DNA from: Aurelia coerulea | Lineage: Eukaryota > Cnidaria > Scyphozoa > Semaeostomeae > Ulmaridae | DNA length: 64,000 nt | Assembly (NCBI GenBank): GCA_039566865.1 | Contig: CM076961.1 | Coordinates: 11,927,501 to 11,991,500 of the forward strand | Direction: 5' to 3' | In this document: positions 21,603 to 34,013 of the stretch, in pieces | Numbering within the stretch: the first letter of the stretch is position 1 | Layout of the letters: every line of letters starts with the position of its first letter | The notes under the pieces: generated by a model | What the model was told of the DNA's origin: nothing | Databases searched by the model: none | Seen by the model: the letters and a program-made list of their open reading frames with translations, nothing else | Translations under genes and position numbers: made by a program

Positions 21603-22600
21603 CAGTGACCACATGCCCTTAAAATTACAAAATGGTTTCCAAACAACTGCATGAAGCTGAATGAGGTCAAATGCCATCTAATGGTATTTGGAGACAAGAG
21701 TAACAATGTTTCCATAAATATCGGAAGTGTAACGATAAATGAGAGCACAGAAGAAAAGCTGCTGGGTGTGATTTTTGACAAAAAGCTCAGCTTCAAACAG
21801 CAAGTAAAATCTCTTTGTAAAAAGGCTGGTCAAAAGCTACATGCTCTTTCAAGAATTTCTCATTTCCTTGATACTGAGCAGCTGAAACGAATGATGAAGG
21901 CATTTATCTTGTCCCAATTCAACTACTGTCCTCTTGTATGGATGTTCTGTGACAGAACATTGAACAATAAAATTAACCATATTCACGAACGGGCATTGCG
22001 AATAACTTACAAAGATACGAGAACAGATTTTGATACGATGTTACTGAGAGACAAGTCGGTCCCACTCCACATAAGGAATTTACAATTGCTAATGACTGAA
22101 GTCTTTAAGACAAAATTGAGCCTTAATCCCAGCTTCATGAAGGACATTTTCGCTGAAAAACAAGTTTCGTATGGGTTAAGAGGCTGCCATAACCTATCCT
22201 TGCCACAAGCACGCACTACGTGCTATGGCTTAGAGACAATATCGTTCCTTGGGTGTAGATTATGGCAGGCGCTTCCCAATGACCTAAAACAGTCAGATAC
22301 TCTCTCCAGTTTCAAAAGGAAAATCAAAACCTGGAGGGGAGAGGAATGTAATTGTAAAATATGCAGACCTTTCGTGGCACAGGTTGGGTTCTTGAGCTGA
22401 TATTAAATTTTCTGCTGTATTTACCGGAAAAAAAAGTAAGAAAACATTGTAAATATTAAAAGCATTGTAAAAATCTGTAAAATGTGTCTGTATTTAATCA
22501 TTCGGAATTTTATTTATTTTTTACTTTTTTCTTACAAATTTTACTTTTTTAGATAGTAGGCTTGAATTAGCTCTTAGTTATAGCTATTGTATCTATATGT
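21603..22600 (+). mobile_element. 5'-truncated LINE 3' fragment
   Basis: A frame open from about 21615 to 22400 reads ALKITKWFPNNCMKLNEVKC, then EEKLLGVIFDKKLSFKQQVK, QFNYCPLVWMFCDRT, KTKLSLNPSFMKDIFAEK and a Cys-rich end, CNCKICRPF and QVGFLS. This is the RT thumb and C-terminal part of the LINE family also seen at 12.4-13.0 and 28.1-29.1 kb. The catalytic palm is absent (5' truncation). About 200 bp of 3' UTR follows, with the shared words TTGAATTAGCT and TAGCTAT. This fragment has no internal stop. Confidence 0.85.
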
Positions 22601-24899
22601 ATATATGTCTTGTCACGGTGTTTTCTCTCTTGATTATCACGCCGCGACAAAACACGTATAAACTATACATCATTCGATTCGTCATTAAATAGGGAGTATT
22701 TACGACCCAAAAAGAATACAAATATCCGAAAAATGGGCGTTATACATCCGAAAACGTGAAAATCGGACCTTCCCCCCTTCTAGAACCTCCCTGACCCCCC
22801 AGATATGTTTCATTTAAATCTCAATGAGATTTTTGCGTTCTCATCACATAAATCTAGCAAAATTTGTCTCAAATTTCTTTTGCATGCCTTAGCTTCAGAA
22901 TAATTAACAGCTAGTTAATTGCTGCCGAAGGCAGCCTTACTATTCTTCTTCAATCAGCGACCGAAATTAGCCTGCCTGCCTGCCTGGCTGACGTCTGTCT
23001 GCCTGCTGTCTGTCTGCCGTCAGACTATGTAGTAGCCGGGCCAGCTCACGGCTGCGGTTCGCGGGCTCGCGGCTTGTGAGCATTTATCCAACAAACAACA
23101 ATAACAACATAGCAACAAAGTTCTCCAGCAAAAGATAATAAGTTCTTCCTACCTACTTAACTACCTAACTACGTCAATGGACGACAAAGATTTATTTCTG
23201 CCAATGCAGCACTCAATATTACGGACAACGGAACCATGGGCTGCAGAGCTACGGAACCAAGAGCCTTGAACTCAGGAACTAGAAACCATTACCCAACTGT
23301 AAATTCAAACATAATACACGTTTCTTTAGCGATAATCATTCAATTAGTTTCTATAAGATTGACCTCGCTACAGTTGCATATGGTACAAATACTAATCGGC
23401 AGCACTCGCTGACTGTTGTTATATCTAATAAAAATATGTTCGTTGCGTGTGGTACTATGTAATTGAACAGTAATATAATATATAAATGATTTAAGTACCA
23501 AAAATAGCTAAGATGTTTAAAACACGACGTTTCGAGCATGTACTCGTACTGTTGTTATATCTAGTTTGTAATATTATGTATGGAGGTATTCTAGACTTTT
23601 AGAGGGAACAGTTTAGAAATGTAAGGCTAGCATATGGGGCAACCGGCAAGCCCAAGAGGCTTGTAAAAACTCTGGTGGCCTTAGGAATCTAACATGGATT
23701 ATATCATCATAACATCGATTATCGATTATTGAGTTTTAAGGGCAGGCAGTGGTAGCCCTCGTAGGTTATGCTGGCATTGGTATGGATTACAAAGATTATC
23801 CAACAAACTATTCTCCGCATAAGTTTGTGTCTTTCTTGCTGAAAATGCGCGATAACGAGCTCGAAGTAGAGGGGCTTCGCCCTAAATGGTCAGGTTTCGC
23901 AACAAAATTGATTTAGAAATAAGGAAACGCCATAGGACTGGGCAAATCACGATAAAAATGTTCATTAACTCTTTCTGAAAGCTTAGCTTAAAATGTAACG
24001 ACTAGCTTCTTGTTTGTCTTGGTAAATTTTCAGTTCAAACGCAAGCCAGTCTGAACGGCCTAATCTTTGGCATGGCGTCTAATTTGGACGTACCCTAAAT
24101 ACATAACGACGCCTTCGCAGTTACGTGGTTGAACTTATCTCGCCGCAGCAAACCGAAGCAGGAGTATTAAACTGTGAGTTCTGGGGGGAGGAATAAGGAG
24201 CTCTACGGGATATTTTTGAAAATGAAGCAAGTGGAGGAGGGGTTTGCAAAAAGAATGAATTGATATGGTTACATTTCAAAATATTGATAGTTAAAATGAT
24301 GAAATTGACCACAGGGGAAGTTAGTTCGTGAATGAAACCTTACACAAATGAAATCAACAAGGCAGTAATTGACAACAAAATCAAGATTTATAATTTTACC
24401 ATTATCTTGAGGATTATGACATTGACCTTACGACTTCTAACACTTTGGTTGACAGGGGGGTCAAAAAGGGAAGTCAGAATCAACAGGCTGACCAATAGGG
24501 GCGCAGGTTGGCCAGTCTGACCACAACCGAAATAAAGCCCCCGGCTTTTACATTCAATACAAATTTCTGAGATTTTTCTTCAAAAATAACCTTTGGAGGG
24601 TTGGAGTTGCCTGAAAACAAACTTTAGTTGTACTTTATACAAAATCCTGAGGCGACGCGAAGAAAACAAATATTAGGCTTGGAAAATAACAAGGACATAA
24701 AACACTCTCACCTTTATGCATTTCAGGTAAGTGTTTTAAAAACGTCCTTCAGGACAAAGATAGGCGGTACAAAACGACAACAACAAGACAAAATCTGAGA
24801 ACTGGCATCAGCGAACAATTTTAACGCACTTTCCTGCAAAATACAGGCCCGAACTCCTTTTAAAACGAAGTTTTTGCAGCGCAGTTAGATATGATGAAA
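22601..24899. other. No gene seen; short CTGCCTG/CTGTCTG repeat
   Basis: At 22971-23025 a degenerate tetranucleotide-like repeat (CTGC, CTGT) is present. The sequence TGTTGTTATATCTA occurs twice (23415 and 23553). Otherwise AT-rich with no supportable coding or structural feature. Confidence 0.5.
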
Positions 24900-25262
24900 A
24901 ACGTTGGCTGACCATTTAGGCGATGCTCCTCTAGTCAAGAAGACAAAATACCTCGGTTTACAAATTGACTGCTCTTTGGATTGGTGAGAACAGATCAAGG
25001 CAGGTCTCCAGGGCAGTTGGATTTTTAAAACATGCCAAGTCTTTTCTTACGAAAGAAGCTTTGCAAACCCTCTATACAGGCATTGTGGAGCCCCATTTCC
25101 GATATTGCTGTTCTGCTTGGGGCTGCGTCGGTTCAACCGAAATTAATCAGTTGCAAAAACGTCAAATGCGTGCTGCTAGAATATTAACGAATAGCAGCTT
25201 CGATGCCCCAAGCAGACCTCTTAATTGAAAGGCTGGGATGGAAGACCGCTGACGAACTGGTT
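24900..25262 (+). pseudogene. RT C-terminal fragment of another LINE family
   Basis: Frames around 24900-25262 give KKTKYLGLQIDCSLDW, an in-frame TGA, then AVGFLKHAKSFLTKEALQTL, YTGIVEPHFRYCCSAWGCVG, INQLQKRQMRAARILTNSS and, after a shift near 25218, LIERLGWKTADELV. The pattern KYLGLQID, then EPHFRYCCSAWG, then LQKRQxRAARI marks the region after the RT palm in RTE/CR1-like elements. It differs from the other LINEs here. It is truncated at both ends and broken. Confidence 0.75.
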
Positions 25263-26601
25263 ACTGGTTTTTTTTCTATAATCAATAAAAGTTAAAATAA
25301 AATACAAATAACAAGACAACCCAATTCTATCCACTGTTGAGATGGAGGCAAATAACATATTGTTATCAAGTCGCCTCCAGTTTCAAAGCAGGATTTTTAA
25401 AATTCTCAACAGTACTCACCATTTTCTCTTAAAAAGAACAGTATTATATTCTTTGTTAATAGAAAAAGTGAGTACTGTTCATATTTTCACTTTAGCTGGA
25501 CATGAAATATGAAAGTGATACATGAATTTAAAGCTTTTGATGCGCTGAATACATCTATAGGCATGTTGTCCCTATCAACTGTCAAAATAGAGAAATACGG
25601 ACTGAAACGCTAGTGAGTACTGTGGTGAGTACTGTGGTGAGTACTGTTGACAGTACTCAGCAGTAAAGCTCACTTCTGTAAGGTTTAATGTACGAGGACA
25701 GAAAACGTTGTATATTCCTCTTAAGCACTAATTCTATAGAGATACATCTTATCTTCAATATAAAAACTACCGTTGACGTATATATTTGTTATTGGTGCAA
25801 TGGCAGCGGGTCTACTATGTTCACCTATAAAGCTGTCCTTCAGACAGTCTAAAAGTCGAGTTTTTGAAAAATTATTTTAAGGGCGTTGTATAACTAGTAG
25901 CTAGTTGAAAATTGGCCGAAATCTTTTGAAGGCCAACATGTTTCGACTGGTATAGAATACATTGTCTTCGCTCTCTTCCTTCTTCCACAATACTGCATTA
26001 AAAATGGCCAAAATCGCATATTTCATGCCATTTGCTACAATAATTTTCAACTAGGTCTTTGATTGATAACAGTAATCTTATTTACTGAACAAATTAACCT
26101 GTATAAATATGAAAGATTATTATTATTATTATTATTATTATTATCCGATAGATTCGCTCGCTGCTAAAACTTTTTTCAGCAATTGCTTATTATTATTAAC
26201 AAAGGGCAACCACAAAGCGGACGCCAACGCAACCTTATTATTATTATTATTATTACTATCATGAAACTAGATGATGTGTGAAAACACCTTATTTCGCACT
26301 CACTGATACACCTGCACTAACTGATAAAATTTAAGATTTTAAAATATTGAAAGACTTCACATTCAATGATTAAGACCGATTTTGAAAGTATCTTAATGTT
26401 GATTTGATTGACTCTTAACTCTGTCATGATATGCGAAAATGGTAAAATTGGTCCTCGGTATATTCCTCTCGGGTAATTGATCCAACAGCCATGACTACTT
26501 TGTCCTTGCTATCCATGGCACAGGTTCTCGTAGGTAGGAAAGAAGGGTACTCTCAATTGTGCATTATTATATGGGAATAAAGCGAGAGAATTTGTACTTA
26601 C
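25263..26601. other. Non-coding with simple repeats
   Basis: Holds an inverted repeat around AGTACTCAC (about 25406-25478), three copies of GAGTACTGTGGT-like sequence (25614-25650), and ATT runs at 26117-26143 and 26236-26256. No gene seen. Confidence 0.5.
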
Positions 26602-26807
26602 GATCATCGAACCAAGCAGTTTCACTGTGTTATCAGCAACTGTTTCTGTGCTACTCGTAATTCTTGTGACGTCTGATATATTTTTAATTCCCACATCGTG
26701 AAGTCCATCGTTGGCCGTTGAAGAAGTTTTAGTTGCTGCTGTCGTAAAATCAACGGAGTTAACGTTACTTCCTTTTGAAACAGTTTTCAGCGATTTTACG
26801 GTCATGC
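26602..26807 (-). CDS. Internal exon of a possible large minus-strand host gene (second visible exon)
   Basis: Minus-strand exon of 206 bases with a strong acceptor (TTTTCATTTTTGCAG) and a consensus donor (GTAAGT). It begins with two bases completing a Gly codon and ends in phase 0. The peptide reads MTVKSLKTVSKGSNVNSVDF, then a Ser/Thr-rich stretch, then IKNISDVTRITSSTETVADN and TVKLLGSMI. Both junction phases agree with the exons at 58615-58764 (upstream) and 3600-3775 (downstream). No domain recognised; the predicted helices and Thr/Ser richness could suit an extracellular spacer, but this is weak. Confidence 0.6.
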
Positions 26808-27240
26808 CTGCAAAAATGAAAACATACCGGGTAATCCAGAAATATCGGTCACCGTTTGAACGGCTTCTAATCCCCAAATTTTAGCAATATTGCTTTGCAA
26901 CATATGATTGAATACACTCATTCTTTTTACAATGAACTAAGGTCCGGTGATTGCAGGCAGTTTCTTAAATTTTGGGCCATTTTACTGGCAAAAGTTTCTT
27001 GTGTGTTTCTTATGTTTTTGATGCCGGCAGCGTTGATTAAATTTTGTTTTGTCTAAAGGGTTCCCAAATTACTTAGTAAGATCTCAAAACAAGTAGATAA
27101 GATAATTCGCACTCAAAATTATGTCCAAAACGTTGCTATAACTGTACAGTGTCAAAATCTTCTGATTGTGATAGGAGAATCAAAATTGCAAATTACAAAA
27201 GTTTCTTAGCTTTTTAGATTCAGGTAGGGTTGTTTCTTAA

Positions 27241-28041
27241 CCCTATTACTACCGGGCTTTTTCAACTATTGTAGTACCGGGGGGGGGGGCAGAAAGTGCC
27301 CCCCCCCCTCCGTAACTTCGTCAATATTACAGATATGAGGATGAAACATAATTTAATGAAGTTAAGGAACTAAATCTACACAATAGGCTACGTTTTTAAT
27401 TCTTCATTACATCTATGACGTCACTATGACGTCATAATTGAAGAACATTGTATTATTTGCTTACTATTAGCAATATTGGCAATATTTAAGTTCTTAGTAG
27501 ATACTTTCTTTCATACTGCTACTAGAATGTATCCAAAGGCATCACTCAATAAAAATCGGCAATATCATGTCAATTTAAGCTTATTATTTATATCATATAT
27601 TCATCTTTTATTTGCATCAGTTTTTCATTGTTTCATTTAAACCCCTAATTACTGATCAAAATACTCTAAAATAAATTAAAATGTTCACAACAATCAATAG
27701 AACCAACTTTGACCGTTTTAAGTTACCTAATACATTTGTTATTATTCATATGACGTCATAAACTTTGATGACGTCATGAACGTTAAATTTGCTGACGTCA
27801 TCAAATAATGGATAAAACTATACATCATCTGAAAGCGCTCATCAAGAGCTATCGAATGGTATTATTCTCAATGTTCTACGGTCATCCTTGCAAAAATCTA
27901 CCATTTTGAAAAAAAAATTACAAATTTTAATTAGTCCATGAAATTTTAGGAAAAGTCGCAAAGTTTCTGCTCTTTATCTCTCGAGCTGACGACACTACAT
28001 CAAAGGCATTTTGTGCCCCTCCCCCCCCGGTAGTAATAGGC
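27241..28041. mobile_element. TTAA-type MITE with poly-G signature, 801 bp
   Basis: TTAA lies on both sides (27237-27240 and 28042-28045). The ends are CCCTATTACTACCGGG and, read inward from the right, GCCTATTACTACCGGG. Runs of ten or more G followed by a short spacer and a C run lie just inside the left end. Several TGACGTCA-like words occur inside (27418-27436, 27750-27800). TTAA target duplication is the mark of piggyBac-type integration. No transposase visible. Confidence 0.8.
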
Positions 28042-28057
28042 TTAAATTTCAAAAAAT

Positions 28058-29100
28058 TGAGCCTACCGTTTCTATTATTATTATTATTATTATTATTATT
28101 ATCAATTTGTTTTACGTTGGCAACTTACATAACTAATTCAAAGCTAATTCAAGCCAACAAATTAAATACAGAAATATATATATATATATATATACAAGTA
28201 AAACTAGTCAATAAAATTACAAAGTTCAAATCAAATTACAATGTTCAAATCAAATTACAAAGTTCATATTAAAAAAGGTGTAAAATCATAGAAAGCCGAG
28301 TTGAGGAATGTACTGCCTGCAAAGTCTGCAGTCGCAGCCTTCATTGGTCCAATGTTTGATTTTATTCTTAAATTGATGCACAGAATTTGAATCCTTAATT
28401 TCCTGAGGAAGAGAGTGCCAAATACGCAGCCCTCTGTATCGGATTGTTTCAGTACCATGATTAACTGTATGTACCATAGGAAGTAAGAATGTATTGGTAT
28501 TTCTCAAATTATATGTGAGACTTCTTTGCAGGAAAATTTCGTCCATAAAACTGGGGTTTAAATTATTAGTAGTTTTGAACATTTCAGTCATTAGCAATTG
28601 TACATTTTTCGGATGTATTGTTACAGATCTATCTTTTTCTAATAAGGTTTCAAAGCTGGAAGTATAGTCTTTATACGCAATTCGTAAGGCTCTCTCATGC
28701 AGCCTATTGATTTTGTTATTCATCTTTCTGCTATGGAACATCCATACCAAAGGACAGTATTGGAACTGGCTAGTTACAAATGCTCTCATCAAAAGTTTTA
28801 ATTTGTCAGTTCCTAGATATGCGGACATGCGTGACAAAGCAAATAGTTTGTTACCAGCCTTTTTACAAATATTGTTTACATGCTTTTCAAAACTGAGATT
28901 TGCATCAATCAAAACCCCTAAAAGTTTCTCTTCTTGTGAATTATTGACGGTACAGTTGCCAATATTTATGCCGACATCTTGATCTGTTTTTTCACCAAAA
29001 ATCATAAAGTGGCATTTACCTTCGTTAAGTTTCATGTAATTGTTTGCGAACCATTCGATTATAATTTTTGAGTCATTTTCTAACCTGGAGATTTTAGGAG
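28058..29100 (-). mobile_element. 5'-truncated LINE 3' fragment with ATT tail
   Basis: Minus strand, open from about 29095 to 28286: SPKISRLENDSKIIIEWFAN, MKLNEGKCHFMIFGEK, EEKLLGVLIDANLSF, QFQYCPLVWMFHSRK, RALRIAYKDY, and a Cys-rich end, CDCRLCRQYIPQLGFL. It is the same family and the same portion as 21615-22400. The 3' UTR holds an AT dinucleotide run near 28175 and ends in (TAA)n at about 28073-28100 as seen on the minus strand, next to the TTAA MITE. No stop inside the retained frame. Confidence 0.85.
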
Positions 29101-29555
29101 ATTCTTATAAGCGGTTTCTTATAGAAAAATGAGTGTAGCCCTGTTTAATAATTTTCAGAATTTTCCTGTCTGAAATCCATCATTCGGTTCAGGTTCTGCA
29201 ATGATTTTCTGAATAAAGTCACTTCAAGAAACTTTAAGAACGTGCTAAAATCACAATAAAATTCCCTAATATACTGTTCAAACCGTCTTCCCACTACCAT
29301 GATTGATTCATTCAGGGGATTCCATTCTTCCAAGAGGATGAAAAACATAAATAAATACATTCAGTAAGGAAACTAAGGAAATTTTGCTTGTCATTCTTGC
29401 AGGTTTTTGAAAGTAGGTTTTTTGCAGATATCCACGGGAGGGAATGACCCATAAAAGGCACTCCTAAATTTCTTGATCTAATTGAACACATCGGCAATGA
29501 AATTAAGACAGTTCTCAATATCATTGCTTTGGTATTCAAGGAGCGTATCTTTTTT
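29101..29555. other. No gene seen
   Basis: AT-rich, with short open frames that show no recognisable motif. Confidence 0.45.
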
Positions 29556-30165
29556 TATATTAATCTAAAATTTTACAATAACAGAACATGGTTACAGGAC
29601 GATACCACAGGGAGAATGAGAATAAATTGCAGCCCCGTGGCTTTAACAAATAACATAAAACATTTACATGAAAATAATTTCCTAAACTACAGCATAAACT
29701 AAAGTGACGAAAAGAAATAAAATGACACAAAGGTGGGGGAGGAGGCGAAAATTTAACTGAAATGATTTAAGAAAATCTCTTCGATGATTCAATGAACTCT
29801 AGTGTAGCTTTAACGATTGTTTTATTTGACTCAAAAGGTAACCTTATATCACCATACAATATTATTGAAACTAGTTCCTCATTGGAAAGGTTCGTCAAAC
29901 CGTTTGAAAGCAAAATTGCCTGCACGCGGTTGAGGAGATTATTTCTCTGCAGATGATAAGAGTGGCAGTGTAGCAAGGAGTGTTCCGTATCCTCAACGCC
30001 ATCGTTTATGGGACACATTGGGTTTAATGTGTCACCGAAATTGTGCCTAGATTTGTGAAAATTAAGTGCACTTAATCCAACTTGAAGCTGTGTGAGAGCG
30101 GCTAGCCCTTTAGGATCATGAATACCAAATACTTGTCTTGGAGTGGAACGAATAGTCTTATTTAA
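29556..30165 (-). pseudogene. 3' part of a LINE split by an 8 kb TTAA element
   Basis: Minus strand: KTIRSTPRQVFGIHDPKGLA, LTQLQVGLSALNFHKSRHNF, INDGVEDTEHSLLHCHSYHL and IVKATLEFIESSKRFS, ending near 29767. A 3' UTR follows to an A-rich end near 29556. The frame continues directly from GDFKAKL at 38221 when one TTAA is kept, so this is the C-terminal end of the LINE at 38221-40913. Confidence 0.85.
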
Positions 30166-31249
30166 CCCTATTTTAACCGGGGGGGGGGGCGTTTTTTAAA
30201 CCCCCCATCGGATTTTTTCAATAGCTCCCAAACGATGCTACATACAATGCTGAAACGCCTTGACTTTTCCTAAAATCTAGTTGGCAATCAGAAAATAAAA
30301 ATTTCAAGACCTATTTTTCGACCACGTGACCGCCACATGCCCATATTTGGAGAGTGGTCACAAAGAAATTCTTTAAAATGGCTCTAATTTCTTTCTTTGT
30401 AACTATATCTCAACAATATATACCGGGTGAGCCAGAAAAAAGTTCCCACTTTCGACAGGCCAGGATAAATAACACACTAGGCCAATTTTAGTTGTTTCTG
30501 TTTTAATCTTTTGTCAATACCCTATATTATTCTGAGTTATTTTTTGTAGATTTTTCGGATGCCAATTTATCGATATATGAACGATTTCTTGAAATTTTTT
30601 GGCCTGCAGACTGTCCAAAAAGATCGAAAAACAGTGATCAAATTTCTTACTGATTGAGCTTGGCAGAACAAAGGGAGTGCTCTTCGAAATGACTAGGGAA
30701 TTTGGAAATGGATTACGTACAATCTGTCGCACGAGCGGTCGTTCAATGATTGCACAAGTTTAATGTCATTTTTATTAGCACAAAGACTTTCAATTGCTTT
30801 TATCATTTCTTTGAAATGATACTTGATAGCTAATGTAAATTGATGCATGTTGGGAATTGAGAAAATATTTCAAACAAGCGTGTAGATTTAGGACTTTGTG
30901 ACACGAAGACCTGCTAGCCGCGCGTTATTTTAACTTTTCTTGACGCATTCAAGCCTTTCATTCAAGGCGCCTAGCAAGTGCACTTCCTCCATGAAGCATT
31001 TCAAGAACATTTCGCTTCATTGATGCGTTATTTGCTCTCATTTATCCCTCATTTATACTCAAGTTCACTTTCTGTTTTGATATTCGTGTTGGCCTAAGAG
31101 CGGCAAATATTACGTAGGCCAAAATTGACCAGTACACGTTTTTTTATAAGAAACTGGTTTATAAGAAACTAAGTACTACGATGACTAACATTTAAGGAAA
31201 CTCTGGCACTGTTGCGTGTGTAAATATAAAGTTTTGAGCACCAAAATTA

Positions 31250-33690
31250 TCAACTGTTTGCCTTTATGTGCATATGACACAGCACGTTGATCAACCAACC
31301 AGACATAGGCAGAATCAAACTTCAAATTGCCTAGATTTGATACTGACCCCTAACGATAGTGATATCTCCAGGCTGCAGTTTAAGGAACCAATAGGCAATA
31401 GTGATCATTTAACACTTGAAATGTACTATGTTGCTAACGCCAAAAAACTACATTCTCATAGCACCAATGCAAAACGTTTTTCTTATGATCGTGGGGATTA
31501 TGACAAGATGCGCAAGATGCTGCAGGAAGTTGACTGGGAAGTTGAACTGCAAGGTCTAGATGCGAATTTGATGATGCTTTTTATTGAATCTAAGATTTAC
31601 ACTACAATGGAAGAGTGTATACCCCAATATCAAATCAACAATGAGAATAAAGTTCCATTATGGATGAATGACAGCATAATGAAGATAATTAAGAAGAAAC
31701 ATAATGCGTACAAAAGGTGGTTATTAACCAAAAAAGGAAAGGATTACGAAAGATACAAAAGAAAGAGCAACAAAGTTAAATCTACGCTGAGAAAACATAT
31801 ACAAGCATTTGAAAAGAAAATTGCAGAACAATTAAAAACAAACAGCAAAAAGTATTGGAAATATGCTCATTCCAAGCTCAAGTCAAATACTAAAGTACCG
31901 GATCTAAAAATGGAAAATGGGACCTACACAGAAACTGAGCAAGAAAAAGTTGATATCCTCAATAAATTTTTTAGTTCGATATTTACAAAAGAAGACGAGA
32001 CTTCTGTCCCACTGATCGATAAACAATTCTCAGGTTCAGTGCTAATAGATATGGATATTACAGAACAAATGGTACTAGAAACATTACAATCGTTGAAACC
32101 CTCAAAGTCGCCAGGTCCCGACGGCCTGCACCCGAAAGTCTTACGTGAAATTGCTGCACAAATTGCAAATCCGTTATGTATTATGTTTAGAGCAAGTCTC
32201 CAAACTGGACTAATTCCTGATACTTGGAAACTTGCTCATGTCACTCCAATATACAAGAAAGGCAAAAAAGATAAAAAAGAAAACTATAGACCAATAAATT
32301 TAACTTCGGTTGTTTGCAGAATAATGGAACGATTGATTAAAAATGTGCTAACTGATCACCTACTTGAGAACAAATTATTTACACCGGATCAGTATGGTTT
32401 TAGAGAATTTCGATCGTGTTTGTCGCAACTATTAGAAGTCTTCGAAGAATGGACATCGCTTTTAGATGATAACATTCCCGTTGACATAGTTTATTTCGAC
32501 TTTGCCAAAGCCTTTGACTCTGTACCGCATAAACGCCTTCTTACCAAAATCAAGTCGTATGGTATTGAAGGATACATATACAATTGGATCAAGAGCTTTT
32601 TAACTGGTAGGAAACAGAGAGTTGTATTAAACGGCTTCAAATCAGAGTGGACAACAGTGACTAGTGGAGTACCTCAGGGAAGTGTCCTTGGTCCACTGTT
32701 ATTCTTGCTGTATATAAACGATTTACCTGACAACGTAAAATACTGTCAAGTCAAGATCTTTGCTGATGATACGAAAATATATTCTCCTTCTAACTGTCAA
32801 GCGCAACATATTCAAAATGATATTGAATCGCTCAAAACTTGGTCAAAAACATGGCAGCTTCCGTTTAACAGTGATAAGTGCAATGTACTTCACTTGGGTA
32901 GCTCCAATCAAAGAAATGGATATTATATGCCAGATAATTTAACACAAACGGATACGATGATTAAATCAGTTGAATCAATTCGGGACCTTGGAATTATAGC
33001 TGACAACAAATTCAAATTTGACAAACACATCGCAGAAATCGCAAAAAAAGCTAGCGGTGTTTTAGCGTCCATTAAAAGAACCATGAAATTCGTCAACAAA
33101 GAGACCTTCAATGCTCTTTACAAAAGCCTAGTTAGGCCAATCCTTGAATACTGTGCGCCAGTTTGGAATCCATGTAAAGTAAAACAAATTAAGACATTAG
33201 AATCGGTGCAAAGACGAGCAACAAAGTTGGTGAAGGAACTCAAAAACAAATCGTACACGGAACGCTTACTTTTCCTCGATCTCCCAACATTAAGCTATAG
33301 AAGAAGACGTGGAGATATGATTACAACTTTCAAAATACTACACGGCATGATCGATACTGATAGCAAAGTATTTTTTGAACGAAGTACTTCAGTTACGAGA
33401 GGACACAATCTCAAGCTTTTCAAGTTTGCTTCATCGTCGAGCCTGAGGAAGAACTATTTCTCAAACAGAGTCATAAACGAATGGAACAATTTGCCAGCAA
33501 CCATAGTCAATGCGAAGTCAGTTATAGAGTTTGAGAAATTATATGACGATTTTTGCGGTAACAAGAAGTACAACTATGAATACGCTTAAAACGAACGCTA
33601 AAGGGTTTAATAGGCCAATGGCCTCCTTATCCCTCATTTTATCATATCATATTATTATATGGCTTATCAGTGGTGACAATATCAATGCAA
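31250..33690 (+). mobile_element. LINE insertion (5' truncated) in the palindrome centre
   Basis: The insertion encompasses the open frame and a 3' UTR containing GGCCAATGGCCTCCTTATCC and ATCATATCATATTATTATA near 33612-33660. The exact ends and any target duplication are not visible. It is likely young relative to its surroundings because the frame is intact. Confidence 0.65.
31268..33589 (+). CDS. LINE endonuclease C-terminus plus complete reverse transcriptase, open
   Basis: The longest uninterrupted frame in the window (about 773 codons; first ATG at 31274). It starts inside the APE endonuclease (QHVDQPTRHRQNQTSNCLDL, FKEPIGNSDH), so the 5' part is truncated. The RT holds ETLQSLKPSKSPGPDGLHPK, KENYRPINLTSVVCRIMERL, YFDFAKAFDSVPHKRLL (catalytic Asp), GVPQGSVLGPLLFLLYINDL and the catalytic FADDTKIY near 32758-32780. 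The thumb region follows with YCAPVWNPCKVKQIKTLESV and ends VIEFEKLYDDFCGNKK. All expected RT blocks are present in order, with no stop or frameshift. It needs an endonuclease from elsewhere to move. The family is CR1/L2-like. Confidence 0.9.
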   Translation: MHMTQHVDQPTRHRQNQTSNCLDLILTPNDSDISRLQFKEPIGNSDHLTLEMYYVANAKKLHSHSTNAKRFSYDRGDYDKMRKMLQEVDWEVELQGLDANLMMLFIESKIYTTMEECIPQYQINNENKVPLWMNDSIMKIIKKKHNAYKRWLLTKKGKDYERYKRKSNKVKSTLRKHIQAFEKKIAEQLKTNSKKYWKYAHSKLKSNTKVPDLKMENGTYTETEQEKVDILNKFFSSIFTKEDETSVPLIDKQFSGSVLIDMDITEQMVLETLQSLKPSKSPGPDGLHPKVLREIAAQIANPLCIMFRASLQTGLIPDTWKLAHVTPIYKKGKKDKKENYRPINLTSVVCRIMERLIKNVLTDHLLENKLFTPDQYGFREFRSCLSQLLEVFEEWTSLLDDNIPVDIVYFDFAKAFDSVPHKRLLTKIKSYGIEGYIYNWIKSFLTGRKQRVVLNGFKSEWTTVTSGVPQGSVLGPLLFLLYINDLPDNVKYCQVKIFADDTKIYSPSNCQAQHIQNDIESLKTWSKTWQLPFNSDKCNVLHLGSSNQRNGYYMPDNLTQTDTMIKSVESIRDLGIIADNKFKFDKHIAEIAKKASGVLASIKRTMKFVNKETFNALYKSLVRPILEYCAPVWNPCKVKQIKTLESVQRRATKLVKELKNKSYTERLLFLDLPTLSYRRRRGDMITTFKILHGMIDTDSKVFFERSTSVTRGHNLKLFKFASSSSLRKNYFSNRVINEWNNLPATIVNAKSVIEFEKLYDDFCGNKKYNYEYA

Positions 33691-33726
33691 AAAAGGACAG
33701 CCTTTTGTTGAAAAGAAGGCTCAACT

Positions 33727-34013
33727 CCCGGGGGTACATAACATATTTAGTGTACGGGTATGTGCTGCCCATATGGGCGGGTTTTTGGGCCCAAAATTCT
33801 CTAAACAAGGGTCTTTTTTCGGCAGATTTTCCATAAACAAGGGTGGGGTTTCGCTGAAATTCGCAAAAAATGGTTAAAATGGGCAGTTTTCCGCCAAAAT
33901 TCATCATAAAAGTGGGTATTAAAAGCAAGTTTGGGCAATTAGAAGAGGGTAGCTTTCTGAAAACCGGGCGGCAGACCCCCGTCCATTCTCAAGTCATGTA
34001 CCCCCCCACCGGG
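33727..34013. mobile_element. 287 bp MITE with 8 bp target duplication
   Basis: GCTCAACT is duplicated at 33719-33726 and 34014-34021. The ends read CCCGGGGGTACATAA and, inward from the right, CCCGGTGGGGGGGTACATGA. An 8 bp duplication suits hAT-like integration, though the tips lack CAG. No gene inside. Confidence 0.65.

Noticed and set aside
24121..24520. Short open frames on both strands
   Set aside because: No motif, no splice context and no recurrence elsewhere in the window.
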